Counted from the stretch's first letter, positions 7,541-16,351 are shown. The stretch: DNA of 26,320 nt from JBOFLG01 sp051657745 (GCA_051657745.1 JBOFLG010000143.1:1-26320); one strand, 5' to 3'. The notes: a model not told the origin generated them from the letters alone. Numbers and translations: made by a program.

Positions 7541-8626
7541 ATGACCATCCCGCACTCTGTCGAGACCGCCACGTCTCCACCACCAACCAGCGCTGCCCGG
7601 CCCGCAGTTCCAGAACGCACCCCATCCCGCCGGAGCCTGCTTGGCGCGGCGCTCGGTGGTCCCGTCATCATGTTCGGGGCGGGTGCCTGTGGTTCGGATG
7701 ACAGCGCCAATGCCGACTCCGGCGCGCTGGTATATCCAACCGGCACAATCACTCTCACCGTACCGGCCGACCCTGGGGGTGGGCTCGACCTGACCGCTCG
7801 TACGTTGCAGACGGTCATCGAGCAGAACGGGCTCACCGACCAGGGCGTCGTGGTTCGCAACGCCCCCGGTGCTGGCGGAACGGTCGGGCTGAAGCGGTTC
7901 CTGGGCGAGCGGAACCCCAACGCCCTGCTGGTGATGAGCAAGTCGGTGATCGGGTCGATCGCCACGAACAAGGCGAAGATAGGCTTCGACGACACGGCCG
8001 CAATCGCACGGTTGACCAGCGAGTACCAAGTCATGGTGGTGCCGACAGACTCGCCGTACAAAACGCTGAAGGACTTTGTCGCGGCATGGAAGGCCGACCC
8101 CGGTAATGTGACGATCGCGGGATCTCCACCGGGCGGGGTTGACTCGCTAGTGGTCGGTGAACTCGCGAGCCGCGTCGGAGTGACACGGTCTGAGATCGCC
8201 TACACCGGGTACCAGGGTGCCGGCGCGTTGACACCGCCGCTGTTGTCCGGAGAGGTGGCGGTCGCTGTGGAAGGCGTGGCGGAGTTGTCCGGCCTGATCA
8301 GTTCCGGTAAGGTGCGCCCGCTGGCAGTGTCGTCGGATACGCAAGTGGGGGTCATCGACGCGCCGACGTTCAGCGAGCAGGGCTTCGATGTCGTCGTCGG
8401 CAACTGGCGTGGTGTCGTGGCCCCCAAGTCGATCTCGAAAGCCGAACGTGCCGCGATCATCGGATTCTTCGGATTGGTGCGTGGTGCCGAAGGATGGCGG
8501 AAGGCACTGGTGACCAACGGCTGGCAGGACCAGTACCTGGCCGGCGACGAGTTCACCAAGTACATCGCCGGTGAACAACAGCGCTCCACCAAAGTTCTTA
8601 CCGAACTCGGGCTCATTACGTTGTGA
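7541..8626 (+). CDS. TctC/Bug-type tripartite tricarboxylate transporter solute-binding lipoprotein (orphan)
   Basis: Extracytoplasmic solute receptor of the tripartite tricarboxylate transporter class, 361 aa. The N-terminus carries SRRSLLGAALGG (29-40), a Tat-like twin-arginine signal, followed by a lipobox-like GAGAC (Cys50), so it is probably a membrane-anchored lipoprotein exported folded. The mature part has the family's order: TITLTVPADPGGGLDLTARTL, VVVRNAPGAGGTVGLKRFL, a central YKTLKDFVAAWKADPGNVTIAG, and a C-terminal GVVAPKSISKAERAAI. No TctA or TctB membrane subunit is adjacent; the next gene is convergent glgB. It lies 126 nt after cvnD on the same strand, so it may be the fifth gene of the operon and could present a ligand to the CvnA sensor (inference). 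The substrate cannot be predicted. Confidence 0.88.
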   Translation: MTIPHSVETATSPPPTSAARPAVPERTPSRRSLLGAALGGPVIMFGAGACGSDDSANADSGALVYPTGTITLTVPADPGGGLDLTARTLQTVIEQNGLTDQGVVVRNAPGAGGTVGLKRFLGERNPNALLVMSKSVIGSIATNKAKIGFDDTAAIARLTSEYQVMVVPTDSPYKTLKDFVAAWKADPGNVTIAGSPPGGVDSLVVGELASRVGVTRSEIAYTGYQGAGALTPPLLSGEVAVAVEGVAELSGLISSGKVRPLAVSSDTQVGVIDAPTFSEQGFDVVVGNWRGVVAPKSISKAERAAIIGFFGLVRGAEGWRKALVTNGWQDQYLAGDEFTKYIAGEQQRSTKVLTELGLITL

Positions 8627-8658
8627 CTGCCCAGCGCCCCGCCACGCCCCCGACCCTC

Positions 8659-8676
8659 GGCCCGACGGTCGGGGCC
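8659..8676. terminator. Candidate terminator hairpin between convergent tctC-like gene and glgB
   Basis: GGCCCGA (8659-8665) and TCGGGGCC (8669-8676) pair around a three-base loop with one bulged base, 33 nt after the tctC-like stop. There is no U-tract, which is common for actinobacterial terminators. It could serve both converging transcripts. Confidence 0.4.
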
Positions 8677-8742
8677 ACCCACGATTGCGGGCCTGGCTGA
8701 TTCGTCGTTCCGGTGGTCTCCACGGCCGGGTCCGCCAGGCCT

Positions 8743-8826
8743 GCCGCGCCCGGCCGCGCGCCGCGGACGATCGCGCCCGGGCCACCGACTGAACGACCCG
8801 TCCGTCGGCGCCGCGCCCGGCCGCGC
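8743..8826. repeat. 17-bp GC-only direct repeat
   Basis: GCCGCGCCCGGCCGCGC occurs at 8743-8759 and 8810-8826 in the intergenic space downstream of both the tctC-like gene and glgB. The repeat is pure G and C, so chance similarity is more likely than for mixed sequence. Confidence 0.6.
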
Positions 8827-8834
8827 TTGCGCAT

Positions 8835-11063
8835 CTACGCCGGTTCGTGGTCCGGGATGAGGTAGAGCGCGGACAGGCGGGCAACGCGCACGGTGATCGA
8901 GTACGGCTGGTGGTTCCACGGTTGGTGCTCGGCGTCGAGCACCCGGCCCGCTTGGCTCGGCGAGCTGTGCTCGTCGAATCCGCTGGTGTCGAGTGCGACC
9001 TGCCACCGACCGGCTCGCGGCACCCCGATGCGGACCCATTCCTTGTCCGTCTCGCTGTAGTTGACGATGACGGCGACGATGTCGCCCTGGGTGTCGTCGC
9101 GCTCGGCGCCGTGGGTGTCGTCGCGCTCGGCGAAGCGGATGAATGAGAGCAGGCTGCCGACGGCGTCGTCGGCGTCGAGCCATCGAAAACCGGCCGGTTC
9201 GGCATCCAGTGCCCACATCGCCGGGTGCGTTCGGTAGAACGCATTGAGTTCCTTCACCAAGTTGTGCACCCGGTAGTGCGCTGAGTGGTCGAGCAGCCAC
9301 CAGTCGAGTGAACTCGAGTCGGCCCACTCGCTGGTCTGGGCGAATTCGCAGCCCATGAACAGCAGCTGTTTGCCCGGGTGGGCCCACATATAGGCGAGGA
9401 AGGCCCGGACGGTCGCGAGCCGGTCGGGCAGGGAGCCGGGGACCTTGTTCACCAGCGACCCCTTGCCGTGGACCACCTCGTCGTGGCTGATCGGCAGCAG
9501 GAAGTTCTCGCTGAAGGCATACATGAGGGAGAACGTCAGCAGACTGTGGTGGTGCTGCCGGTGCATCGGCTGCTCGTGCAGGTACCGGAGCGTGTCGTTC
9601 ATCCAGCCCATGTTCCACTTCAGGCCGAAGCCCAGACCACCGACGTCGGTCGGCCGGGTGACATCGGGCCACGACGTCGACTCCTCGGCGATCGTCACGA
9701 CACCGGGGACTCGCTTGTACGTGGTGGCATTCGCCTCTTGGAGCAGGGTGATCGCTTCGAGGTGCTCCCGCCCGCCGTGCACGTTGGGGACCCACTCGCC
9801 GGCACTGCGGGAGTAGTCGAGGTAGAGCATCGAGGCGACGGCATCAACCCGCAGGCCGTCGACATGGAACTCCTCGAGCCAGTAGACCGCGTTGGCCACC
9901 AGGAAGTTGCGCACTTCGAGCCGGCCGAAGTCGAAAACGTGGGTGCCCCAGTCCGGCTGGTCACCGCGGCGCGGGTCGGGATGCTCGTACAGCGGCAGGC
10001 CGTCGAACCGGGCGAGGGCGAACTCGTCCCGCGGGAAATGGCCCGGGACCCAGTCGAGGATGACGCCAATCCCGTTCTGGTGCAACGTGTCGATGAGGTA
10101 CCGGAAGTCGTCGGGGCTGCCGAAGCGTGCGGTCGGCGCATAGTACCCGGTGAGTTGGTACCCCCACGACGGCCCGTACGGGTGCTCCATTACCGGGAGC
10201 AGTTCGACGTGGGTGAAGCCGAGGTCGACCACGTAGTTGACGAGGTGCTCGGCGAGTTCGCGGTACGACAGGCCCTGACGCCAGGAGCCCAGGTGGACCT
10301 CGTAGATGCTCATCGGGCCGTGGTGCGAGTCATGAGTGGCGCGTGCCGTCATCCACTCGCGATCACGCCAGGCGTAGGCCGTCTCCTCGACGACCGAGCC
10401 GGTCCGCGGTGGGGTCTCGGTACCGCGGGCGAGCGGGTCGGCCTTGCTGCGCACGACGTCGTCGGCGCCGCGGATCTCGTACTTGTAGACCGCGCCGGCA
10501 CCGGCGCCGGGGATGAACAACTCCCAGACCCCAGAACGTCCCAGGAGGCGCATCGGGTGGGCGCGACCGTCCCACCCGTTGAAGTCGCCGACTACCCGAA
10601 CCGCCTTGGCTCGCGGCGCCCACACCGCGAACGACACGCCGCGTACGGCGCCCATGGGGCCCGGGTACTCACGCACCTGGGCGCCGAGCACGGTCCAGAG
10701 CTGTTCGTGCCGCCCCTCGCCGATCAGGTGCAGGTCGACCTCACCGAGAGTCGGGGCAAATCGGTACGGATCGTCATGGAGGTGTTCGACGCCGTCGCTC
10801 CAGGTGACCAGCAGTCGGTAGTCCATGGTGGCCGTGACGTGCCGCCGAACGGCGGTCCACACGCCGTCGGCCTCGTGGGTGAGCGGCAGTTCGGCGCCGT
10901 CCTCGAAGCACACCCGCACCGATTCAGCGAGCGGCTTCAGCACCCGGATCCGGAGGCCGGCCGGCTCCAGGTGCTGGCCGAGCAGGTCGTGCGGCTGCTG
11001 GTGCCGGCCCTGGACGAGAGCGGCAATGGCCCCGCCTATCTCAGGCGTGGGGGTGGGCGTCAC
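8835..11063 (-). CDS. glgB: 1,4-alpha-glucan branching enzyme
   Basis: GH13 branching enzyme that transfers alpha-1,4 segments to make alpha-1,6 branches on the GlgE-made glucan. It has 742 aa, as usual for actinobacterial GlgB. Layout: an extra N-terminal beta domain (about 20-125), CBM48 (about 140-230, GVSFAVWAPRAKAVRVVGDFNGWDG), the catalytic barrel (about 250-620), and a C-terminal beta domain. Catalytic residues seen are nucleophile Asp407 in DGLRVDAVAS, acid/base Glu460 in TIAEESTSWP and Asp528 in PISHDEVVHG. I start it at the GTG at 11063 because AGGAGG stands six nucleotides upstream; the longer open frame is shadow coding inside pep2. It is the last gene of glgE-treS-pep2-glgB and overlaps pep2 by 23 nt. 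An eight-residue duplication (AERDDTHG/AERDDTQG, 645-660) sits in the C-terminal domain. Confidence 0.97.
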   Translation of the reverse strand: MTPTPTPEIGGAIAALVQGRHQQPHDLLGQHLEPAGLRIRVLKPLAESVRVCFEDGAELPLTHEADGVWTAVRRHVTATMDYRLLVTWSDGVEHLHDDPYRFAPTLGEVDLHLIGEGRHEQLWTVLGAQVREYPGPMGAVRGVSFAVWAPRAKAVRVVGDFNGWDGRAHPMRLLGRSGVWELFIPGAGAGAVYKYEIRGADDVVRSKADPLARGTETPPRTGSVVEETAYAWRDREWMTARATHDSHHGPMSIYEVHLGSWRQGLSYRELAEHLVNYVVDLGFTHVELLPVMEHPYGPSWGYQLTGYYAPTARFGSPDDFRYLIDTLHQNGIGVILDWVPGHFPRDEFALARFDGLPLYEHPDPRRGDQPDWGTHVFDFGRLEVRNFLVANAVYWLEEFHVDGLRVDAVASMLYLDYSRSAGEWVPNVHGGREHLEAITLLQEANATTYKRVPGVVTIAEESTSWPDVTRPTDVGGLGFGLKWNMGWMNDTLRYLHEQPMHRQHHHSLLTFSLMYAFSENFLLPISHDEVVHGKGSLVNKVPGSLPDRLATVRAFLAYMWAHPGKQLLFMGCEFAQTSEWADSSSLDWWLLDHSAHYRVHNLVKELNAFYRTHPAMWALDAEPAGFRWLDADDAVGSLLSFIRFAERDDTHGAERDDTQGDIVAVIVNYSETDKEWVRIGVPRAGRWQVALDTSGFDEHSSPSQAGRVLDAEHQPWNHQPYSITVRVARLSALYLIPDHEPA
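9088..9132. repeat. In-frame 24-bp duplication in glgB
   Basis: A 21-bp identical stretch occurs at 9088-9108 and 9112-9132 with a 24-bp period. It encodes AERDDTHG followed by AERDDTQG in GlgB residues 645-660, probably a surface loop of the C-terminal beta domain. Confidence 0.9.
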
Positions 11064-12516
11064 GACGGGCCTCCTCGGATGGTGTGGCTGGAGTGCTCGG
11101 GGTGGTGAGCCGCCGCACCGCCTCGAGCGAGACGTCGAGCCAGGTCGGGCGGTTTCCGGCGTCGTAGACGAGTTGGTAGAGCGCCTTATCCAGCTCGAAC
11201 GCGGCGAGCAGCGATTCGTGGTCGCGGAGGTCGGCGCTGGACCGCGCCGCGTAGCCGTCGAGGAAGGACTGTCGCGCGGCGGCGACCCACCCGCGTGCGG
11301 ACCCGCCGTGCAGCTGTTCCCACCGGCCGCCGGCGTAGTCGAGGCTGTGCAGCATGCCGGCGACATCGCGGATCCACTGGTCGGGCAGGGACCGCTCCGC
11401 GAGTGGGCGCAGCGGCTCGCCCTCAAAGTCGACGAGGACCCAGCCACGCTCGGCGGAGTGGAGTACCTGGCCGAGGTGGTAATCGCCGTGGATGCGTTGC
11501 AGGGCAGGCCAGTTCGCAGTGTGGAGCGCCCCGAACACCGCATCGACGGCGCCCCGCACGTCCTCCAGTGCGGGCTCGGCCGAGGCTGCGGCGTCGAGGC
11601 GTCGGCGCATGCCGGCGACGATGGCGGCGGCCTGCGCCGGCGTGGTGGGGGCGGTGCCGAGGGCGTCGGCAAGCATGAGGTGCACCTCGGCGGTGGTCTC
11701 GCCGAGGTGTCGGGCCGGGCCGGTGAAGTCGTCGCCCGCCTCGACGGCCTGCAGCGCGATCAGCCACGCGTCCTGGACGTCGGGCAGAAACTCCTGGGCG
11801 AGGGCGAGGTGGCCGGATGACGGCGGGTCGCCGTCGCTGCCTGGGTGGCTCCACGACCCGGTCACCGCGCCGACCGCGGCGGGCACCCGGGTCGACCCGG
11901 CATCCACCAGTGCACTCTGGAGCACCACATCGGGGTTGGCGCCGGGGGAGAGCATTCGAAAGATCTTGATCACGACCGGATGCTGGCTCCCGTCGAGCCG
12001 GACGGTGTGCACCACAATCGAGGTGTTGGACTGCTCCCCGGACAGCACCCGCGACGTGCTGGCGCGCAGCGCCGTGGACCAGCGCCGGTGGGGCACCCCG
12101 CGGACGGTGTCGTCGTCGGTGTGGGAGCGCGAGCTGGACCGGGCCCGTACCCGGCCCTGGACGAGCTCGAGCAACTGGGCGGCGTACACCGGGTCGTGGG
12201 GGGCGTCGTAGACCCACCGCCGGCCGAGCACCGAGTGGTCGGTGACTCCGACCAGGGCGTGCTCGGCACCGGCCAGGGGGGCGGCGCGGTCCGTGAGCGG
12301 CACCTGATACACCACCGGTGTCGCGCCGGACTCGTCGGCGACCAGGAGGGTCTCCACCCCGACCTCGCCGGCCGGGTCGTCGAGCCGCCACCGCGCTACC
12401 TGGCGCAGCCGGGGCCGGCAGCCGGTGGCGGTATACCAGCGCTGCTGGCCCATCCAGGCCTCGAGCAGTTCCAGCGTGCTGGGCACGAGGGATGCGTCGC
12501 GGTGCACCTCAGCCAC
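11041..12516 (-). CDS. pep2: Maltokinase (Pep2/Mak)
   Basis: Phosphorylates maltose from TreS to alpha-maltose-1-phosphate, the GlgE donor, in the cytosol. The 491 aa show an aminoglycoside-phosphotransferase-like fold: an N-terminal cap beginning LLEAWMGQQRWY (residues 18-28), nucleotide-lobe SGEQSNTSIVV (159-169) and VVIKIFR (Lys184), catalytic IHGDYHLGQVL (Asp345), and the metal-binding VDFEGEP (Asp363). The GTG start overlaps the treS stop by eight nucleotides (GTGGCTGA), with a G-rich stretch just upstream. Its own 3' end overlaps glgB by 23 nt. In some actinobacteria treS and pep2 are fused; here they are separate but translationally linked, consistent with a TreS-Pep2 complex. Confidence 0.95.
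   Translation of the reverse strand: MAEVHRDASLVPSTLELLEAWMGQQRWYTATGCRPRLRQVARWRLDDPAGEVGVETLLVADESGATPVVYQVPLTDRAAPLAGAEHALVGVTDHSVLGRRWVYDAPHDPVYAAQLLELVQGRVRARSSSRSHTDDDTVRGVPHRRWSTALRASTSRVLSGEQSNTSIVVHTVRLDGSQHPVVIKIFRMLSPGANPDVVLQSALVDAGSTRVPAAVGAVTGSWSHPGSDGDPPSSGHLALAQEFLPDVQDAWLIALQAVEAGDDFTGPARHLGETTAEVHLMLADALGTAPTTPAQAAAIVAGMRRRLDAAASAEPALEDVRGAVDAVFGALHTANWPALQRIHGDYHLGQVLHSAERGWVLVDFEGEPLRPLAERSLPDQWIRDVAGMLHSLDYAGGRWEQLHGGSARGWVAAARQSFLDGYAARSSADLRDHESLLAAFELDKALYQLVYDAGNRPTWLDVSLEAVRRLTTPSTPATPSEEARRDAHPHA
11070..11075 (-). promoter_or_regulatory. Ribosome binding site of glgB inside pep2
   Basis: AGGAGG on the minus strand, six nucleotides before the GTG at 11063. It lies within the last codons of pep2 and fixes the glgB start. 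Confidence 0.8.
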
Positions 12517-14260
12517 GGCCGCCCCCGGCCGGCTCCAGCGCGAACCAGAAGAAGCCCCGCGACCCGAGCGTCACGTGCAGCTCACCGGCATCCGAGATGT
12601 CTGGAAAACCGCTGCCGCCGAACAGGTCTCGGGTCTGCCAGCCGGCGAGCTCACCAGGCAGGGTGACCGTGGTGGCCTGGGGCCGCGACGACAGGTTGTT
12701 GACGCACAGCACCGCCCGCGCGGAGCGGTCCTCCTGGTCGCGGTCGCGCCGGTCGACCCGGACGAACGCGAGGACACGTTCGTGGCTGGAGCCACACACC
12801 AGCAGATCGCCGAGGCCGAACACCGGGTGCTCGCGGCGCACCGCGAGCACTCCGCGGACCCAGTGCAGCAGCGAGGAGCCGGACGCCATCTGCGCCTCGA
12901 CGTTGACATGGCTGTAGTGGTGCACCAGCGACTGCACCACCGGCAGGTACAGCTTGCCGGGGTCGGCGTGCGAGAAGCCGGCGTTGCGGTCGGGGGTCCA
13001 CTGCATCGGGGTGCGCACCGCGTCACGGTCGGTCAACCAGATGTTGTCCCCCATCCCGATCTCGTCGCCGTAGTACAGGCAGGGCGAGCCGGGCAGCGAG
13101 AGCAGCAGCGCGTGGACCAATTCGATCTCGGGCCGACTGTTGTCCAGCAGCGGGGCGAGCCGGCGCCGGATGCCGACGTTGGCCCGCATTCGCGGGTCCG
13201 GCGCGTACCAGCCGTACATCGCGGCGCGTTGTTCCGGAGTGACCATCTCCAGGGTGAGCTCGTCATGGTTACGCAGGAACGTGCCCCACTGGCAGCCGGG
13301 CGGGATCGCCGGAGTGTCGGCGAGCACGTCGAGGATCGGCGCGGCCCGCTCCTCGCGCAGCGCGTAATAGAGCATCGGCATCACCGGGAAGTGGAAACAC
13401 ATCTGGCACTCGGGCGCCGCCTCGGTGCCGAAGTAGTCGACCACGTCGCGGGGCGGCTGGTTGGCCTCGGCGAGCAGCACCCGGCCAGGGAACTCCGTGT
13501 CGACCATCGCCCGCAGCGCCACCAGAAACTCGTGGGTGCGCGGGTGGTTCTCGCCGGTGTGTCCCTCCTCCTCGTAGAGGTAGGGGATGGCGTCGAGCCG
13601 GAAGCCGTCGATGCCCAGGCCCATCCAGAACCGCACCACGTCGAACACGGCCTCGTGCACCGCGGGGTTCTCGAAGTTGAGGTCGGGTTGGTGGCCGAAG
13701 AACCGGTGCCAGAAGAACTGCCGTCGGATCGGGTCGAAGGTCCAGTTCGAGGTCTCGGTGTCGACGAAGATCACCCGGGCATCGGTGTAGCGGTCGTCGG
13801 TGTCGCTCCACACGTAGAAGTCGCCGTACGGCCCGTCGGGGTCGCTGCGCGAGGCCTGGAACCACGGGTGCTGGTCGCTGGTGTGGTTGATGACCAGGTC
13901 GGTGACGATCCGGATGCCGCGCGCGTGCGCCTGGGTGATCAGGTCGGTGAACTCGGGAAGGGTGCCGAACTCGGGCAGGACCTGGGTGTAGTCGGAGATG
14001 TCGTAGCCGCCGTCGCGCAGCGGGCTGGCATAGAACGGCGGAACCCACAGGCAGTCGATGCCAAGCCACTGGAGGTAGTCGAGGCGGGCGACGACGCCGG
14101 CGAAGTCGCCCTCTCCCGAGGCGTTGCTGTCCCCGAAGGCGCGCACCAGCACCTCGTAGAAGACGGCCGTGCGAAACCACTCGGGGTCGTGTCTCAGCCC
14201 GGGCTGGTTAGCGCCGAGGCCGGGGGCGGAGTGCCCCAGTCCGGGGATCGCCGTCACCAT
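12509..14260 (-). CDS. treS: Trehalose synthase (maltose alpha-D-glucosyltransferase)
   Basis: GH13 enzyme that interconverts trehalose and maltose; in the GlgE pathway it supplies maltose. It has 583 aa. The catalytic barrel starts at WFRTAVFYEVLVRAFGDSN. Conserved elements are DLVINHTSDQHPWF (121-134), nucleophile Asp223 in GIDGFRLDAIPYLYEEEG, acid/base Glu265 in LLAEANQ and Asp333 in LRNHDELTLEM. The frame is open upstream to 14797, but that stretch is shadow of glgE; the ATG at 14260 gives the standard N-terminus and overlaps the glgE stop by seven nucleotides (ATGGTGA). No good Shine-Dalgarno site is visible, so translation probably relies on coupling to glgE. A short Arg/Asp-rich insertion (RVDRRDRDQEDRSAR) lies in the C-terminal beta domain. 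Confidence 0.96.
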   Translation of the reverse strand: MVTAIPGLGHSAPGLGANQPGLRHDPEWFRTAVFYEVLVRAFGDSNASGEGDFAGVVARLDYLQWLGIDCLWVPPFYASPLRDGGYDISDYTQVLPEFGTLPEFTDLITQAHARGIRIVTDLVINHTSDQHPWFQASRSDPDGPYGDFYVWSDTDDRYTDARVIFVDTETSNWTFDPIRRQFFWHRFFGHQPDLNFENPAVHEAVFDVVRFWMGLGIDGFRLDAIPYLYEEEGHTGENHPRTHEFLVALRAMVDTEFPGRVLLAEANQPPRDVVDYFGTEAAPECQMCFHFPVMPMLYYALREERAAPILDVLADTPAIPPGCQWGTFLRNHDELTLEMVTPEQRAAMYGWYAPDPRMRANVGIRRRLAPLLDNSRPEIELVHALLLSLPGSPCLYYGDEIGMGDNIWLTDRDAVRTPMQWTPDRNAGFSHADPGKLYLPVVQSLVHHYSHVNVEAQMASGSSLLHWVRGVLAVRREHPVFGLGDLLVCGSSHERVLAFVRVDRRDRDQEDRSARAVLCVNNLSSRPQATTVTLPGELAGWQTRDLFGGSGFPDISDAGELHVTLGSRGFFWFALEPAGGGRG

Positions 14261-16281
14261 GGCGTCCGGATCGCGACGACGTGGACCGGCTCGACCTCCG
14301 GGCCGAGCCGCACATACACGTCGCGCTGCCAGGTCCACACCTGACCGGTCACCAGGTCGTGGGCCTGGATGCTGTCGCCAGGCGTGAACCCCAGCGCCGG
14401 CAGGTCGAGGCGCACCGTGCTCGCACGGGTCGTATGCGGGTCGAGGTTGGCCACCACCAGCACGACGTCGTCGGTGCCGTCGGGCAACCGACGGCGCTTG
14501 GAAAAGGCCAGGAAGTTCTCGTCGTCGACCTCGTGGAAGCGGATGTCGCGGAGCCGGTGCAGGGCCGGATGCGCGCGCCGGATCTCGTTGATCAGAGTCA
14601 GCCAGGCCGCAAGCGACTGGCCCTCCTTCGGCCCTCCCGGTTCGTAGTCCGCCCAGCGGCGGTTCTTGTACTCGTACTTCTCGTTGTCGATTTGCTCCTC
14701 GACCCCCGGGCGGGCCACGTGCTCCATCAACTCGTAGCCGGCGTAGATGCCGTAGGTCGGTACCAGGGTGGCCGCGAGCATCGCCCGCAACTTCCACGCA
14801 GCCGGGCCGCCGAACTGCAGGTACGGGGTGAGGATGTCGTGCGTCGTCGGCCAGAACGACGGGCGGAGGTAGGCGGCGGTGTCCTCGGCCAGTTCGGTGA
14901 GGTACTCACGCAGCTCGGCGGCCGTGGTGCGCCACGCGTAGTACGTGTAACTCTGCTGGAACCCGACCTTGGCCAGCGTCTGCATCATCGGCGGTTTGGT
15001 GAATGCCTCGGCGAGCCAGATGATGCCGGGGTGGTCTCGGGCCACGTCGTCGATCAGCCACTGCCAGAACTCGACTGGCTTGGTGTGCGGGTTGTCGACG
15101 CGGAACAGGGTGACTCCGTGGTCGATCCAGACCTGCACGATCCGGCGTACTTCGGCGTAGATTCCGGCGGGGTCGTTGTCGAAGTTCGGCGGGTAGATGT
15201 CCTGGTACTTCTTCGGCGGATTCTCGGCGTAGGCGATCGTGCCGTCGGCGAGGGTGGTGAACCACTCTGGGTGGCTCGTGACCCAGGGGTGCTCGGGGGA
15301 GCAGTTCAGCGCGAGGTCAAGCGCCACCTCCATCCCGAGCCGCCTGGCCTCGGCGACGAAGGCGTCGAAGTCGTCGAAGGTGCCGAGGTCGGGATGGATC
15401 GCGTCGTGCCCGCCGTCCGCCGAGCCGATCGCGTACGGGCTGCCAGGGTCCTCGGGCCGGGCGTCGAGGGTGTTGTTCGGCCCCTTCTTCGCGGATTGCC
15501 CGATCGGGTGAATCGGGGTGAGATACACGACGTCGAACCCCATCGCGGCGATCGCCGGAAGCCGCGCGGCCGCCGTGCGCAACGTGCCGCTCGTCCAGCG
15601 GTGCTCGACCTCGTCGTACCGGGCCCCTTCGCTGCGGGGAAAGATCTCGTACCAGGCGCCGACGAGGGCGCGCTCGCGTTCGACGAGCAGAGCGAGGTCG
15701 GGTGCGGCAGTGACCAGGTCGCGCAGCGGCCGCTCGCGCAGCTCGCGCCGCACGGCGACGGCGGTGCCGGCGGCGAGTCGCTCCAGGGGAGTCTGGGTGG
15801 TGTCCCGCAGGCCGGCCACGGCCGCCCGGATGACGCGGGCTTGCGCCTTTCTTCGCGGCACCTCGGCAATGGCGCGTTCCAGCACCCGGGCGCCTTCCTC
15901 GAGCATCAGCTCGGTGTCGAGGTCGGCCGGAACCTTGATCGCGGCGTCGTGCTCCCAGGAGCCGTAGGGGTCGCTCCACCCCTCGACCCGGTAGGACCAC
16001 CAGCCTGCCGCCTCCGGGCACACTCGGGCGGTCCACGTCATCAGACCTGCGTTGGTGCAGGTCATCGGCAGCAGGCGGGTGCGTCCGCGGGGGTCGGTGA
16101 GGACGACCGCTGCCGCCACGGCGTCGTGGCCGTCGCGGAAAACGGTTGCGGTCACGTCGAACTCCTCGCCAACCACCGCCTTCGCGGGCCGAGCGCCGCC
16201 ATCGACGCAGGGGGCGACGGCGAGCACCGGGATGCGTCCGACGGGGTGCTGGGGGCTGCGCGTTCGAGGTGCACCGGTCAC
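14254..16281 (-). CDS. glgE: Alpha-1,4-glucan:maltose-1-phosphate maltosyltransferase
   Basis: GH13_3 enzyme that adds maltosyl units from maltose-1-phosphate to growing alpha-1,4-glucan. It has 675 aa, the usual length. The N-terminal beta domain begins RIPVLAVAPCVDGGARPAKAVVGEEF and is followed by a helical insert (about 120-220), the barrel with VYLTPIHPIGQSAKKGPNN (252-270), nucleophile Asp396 in FRVDNPHTKP and acid/base Glu425 in WLAEAFTKP. Those positions nearly match Asp394 and Glu423 of Streptomyces GlgE. The GTG at 16281 has no Shine-Dalgarno site, but TAGCGT ends six nucleotides upstream, so the mRNA may be leaderless. It is the first gene of the operon and is divergent from the secreted protease. 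Confidence 0.97.
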   Translation of the reverse strand: MTGAPRTRSPQHPVGRIPVLAVAPCVDGGARPAKAVVGEEFDVTATVFRDGHDAVAAAVVLTDPRGRTRLLPMTCTNAGLMTWTARVCPEAAGWWSYRVEGWSDPYGSWEHDAAIKVPADLDTELMLEEGARVLERAIAEVPRRKAQARVIRAAVAGLRDTTQTPLERLAAGTAVAVRRELRERPLRDLVTAAPDLALLVERERALVGAWYEIFPRSEGARYDEVEHRWTSGTLRTAAARLPAIAAMGFDVVYLTPIHPIGQSAKKGPNNTLDARPEDPGSPYAIGSADGGHDAIHPDLGTFDDFDAFVAEARRLGMEVALDLALNCSPEHPWVTSHPEWFTTLADGTIAYAENPPKKYQDIYPPNFDNDPAGIYAEVRRIVQVWIDHGVTLFRVDNPHTKPVEFWQWLIDDVARDHPGIIWLAEAFTKPPMMQTLAKVGFQQSYTYYAWRTTAAELREYLTELAEDTAAYLRPSFWPTTHDILTPYLQFGGPAAWKLRAMLAATLVPTYGIYAGYELMEHVARPGVEEQIDNEKYEYKNRRWADYEPGGPKEGQSLAAWLTLINEIRRAHPALHRLRDIRFHEVDDENFLAFSKRRRLPDGTDDVVLVVANLDPHTTRASTVRLDLPALGFTPGDSIQAHDLVTGQVWTWQRDVYVRLGPEVEPVHVVAIRTPW

Positions 16282-16287
16282 ACCGCG

Positions 16288-16293
16288 ACGCTA
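16288..16293 (-). promoter_or_regulatory. Candidate -10 box of a leaderless glgE promoter
   Basis: TAGCGT (TANNNT) on the minus strand ends seven bases before the first base of the glgE GTG, the spacing expected when transcription starts at the start codon. No good -35 is visible. It would drive the whole glgE-treS-pep2-glgB operon. Confidence 0.45.
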
Positions 16294-16351
16294 CAGGTGA
16301 ACCGCCAAGGGGATGACGAGCGCGGCCGGTGAGCCCGCCATCCGAAGCGCT

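Noticed and set aside
9378..16332. Long plus-strand frames (576, 639 and 683 codons) opposite glgB, treS and glgE
   Set aside because: Their translations are Gly/Arg/Val-rich without motifs, and each lies antisense to a gene whose catalytic residues are all visible.
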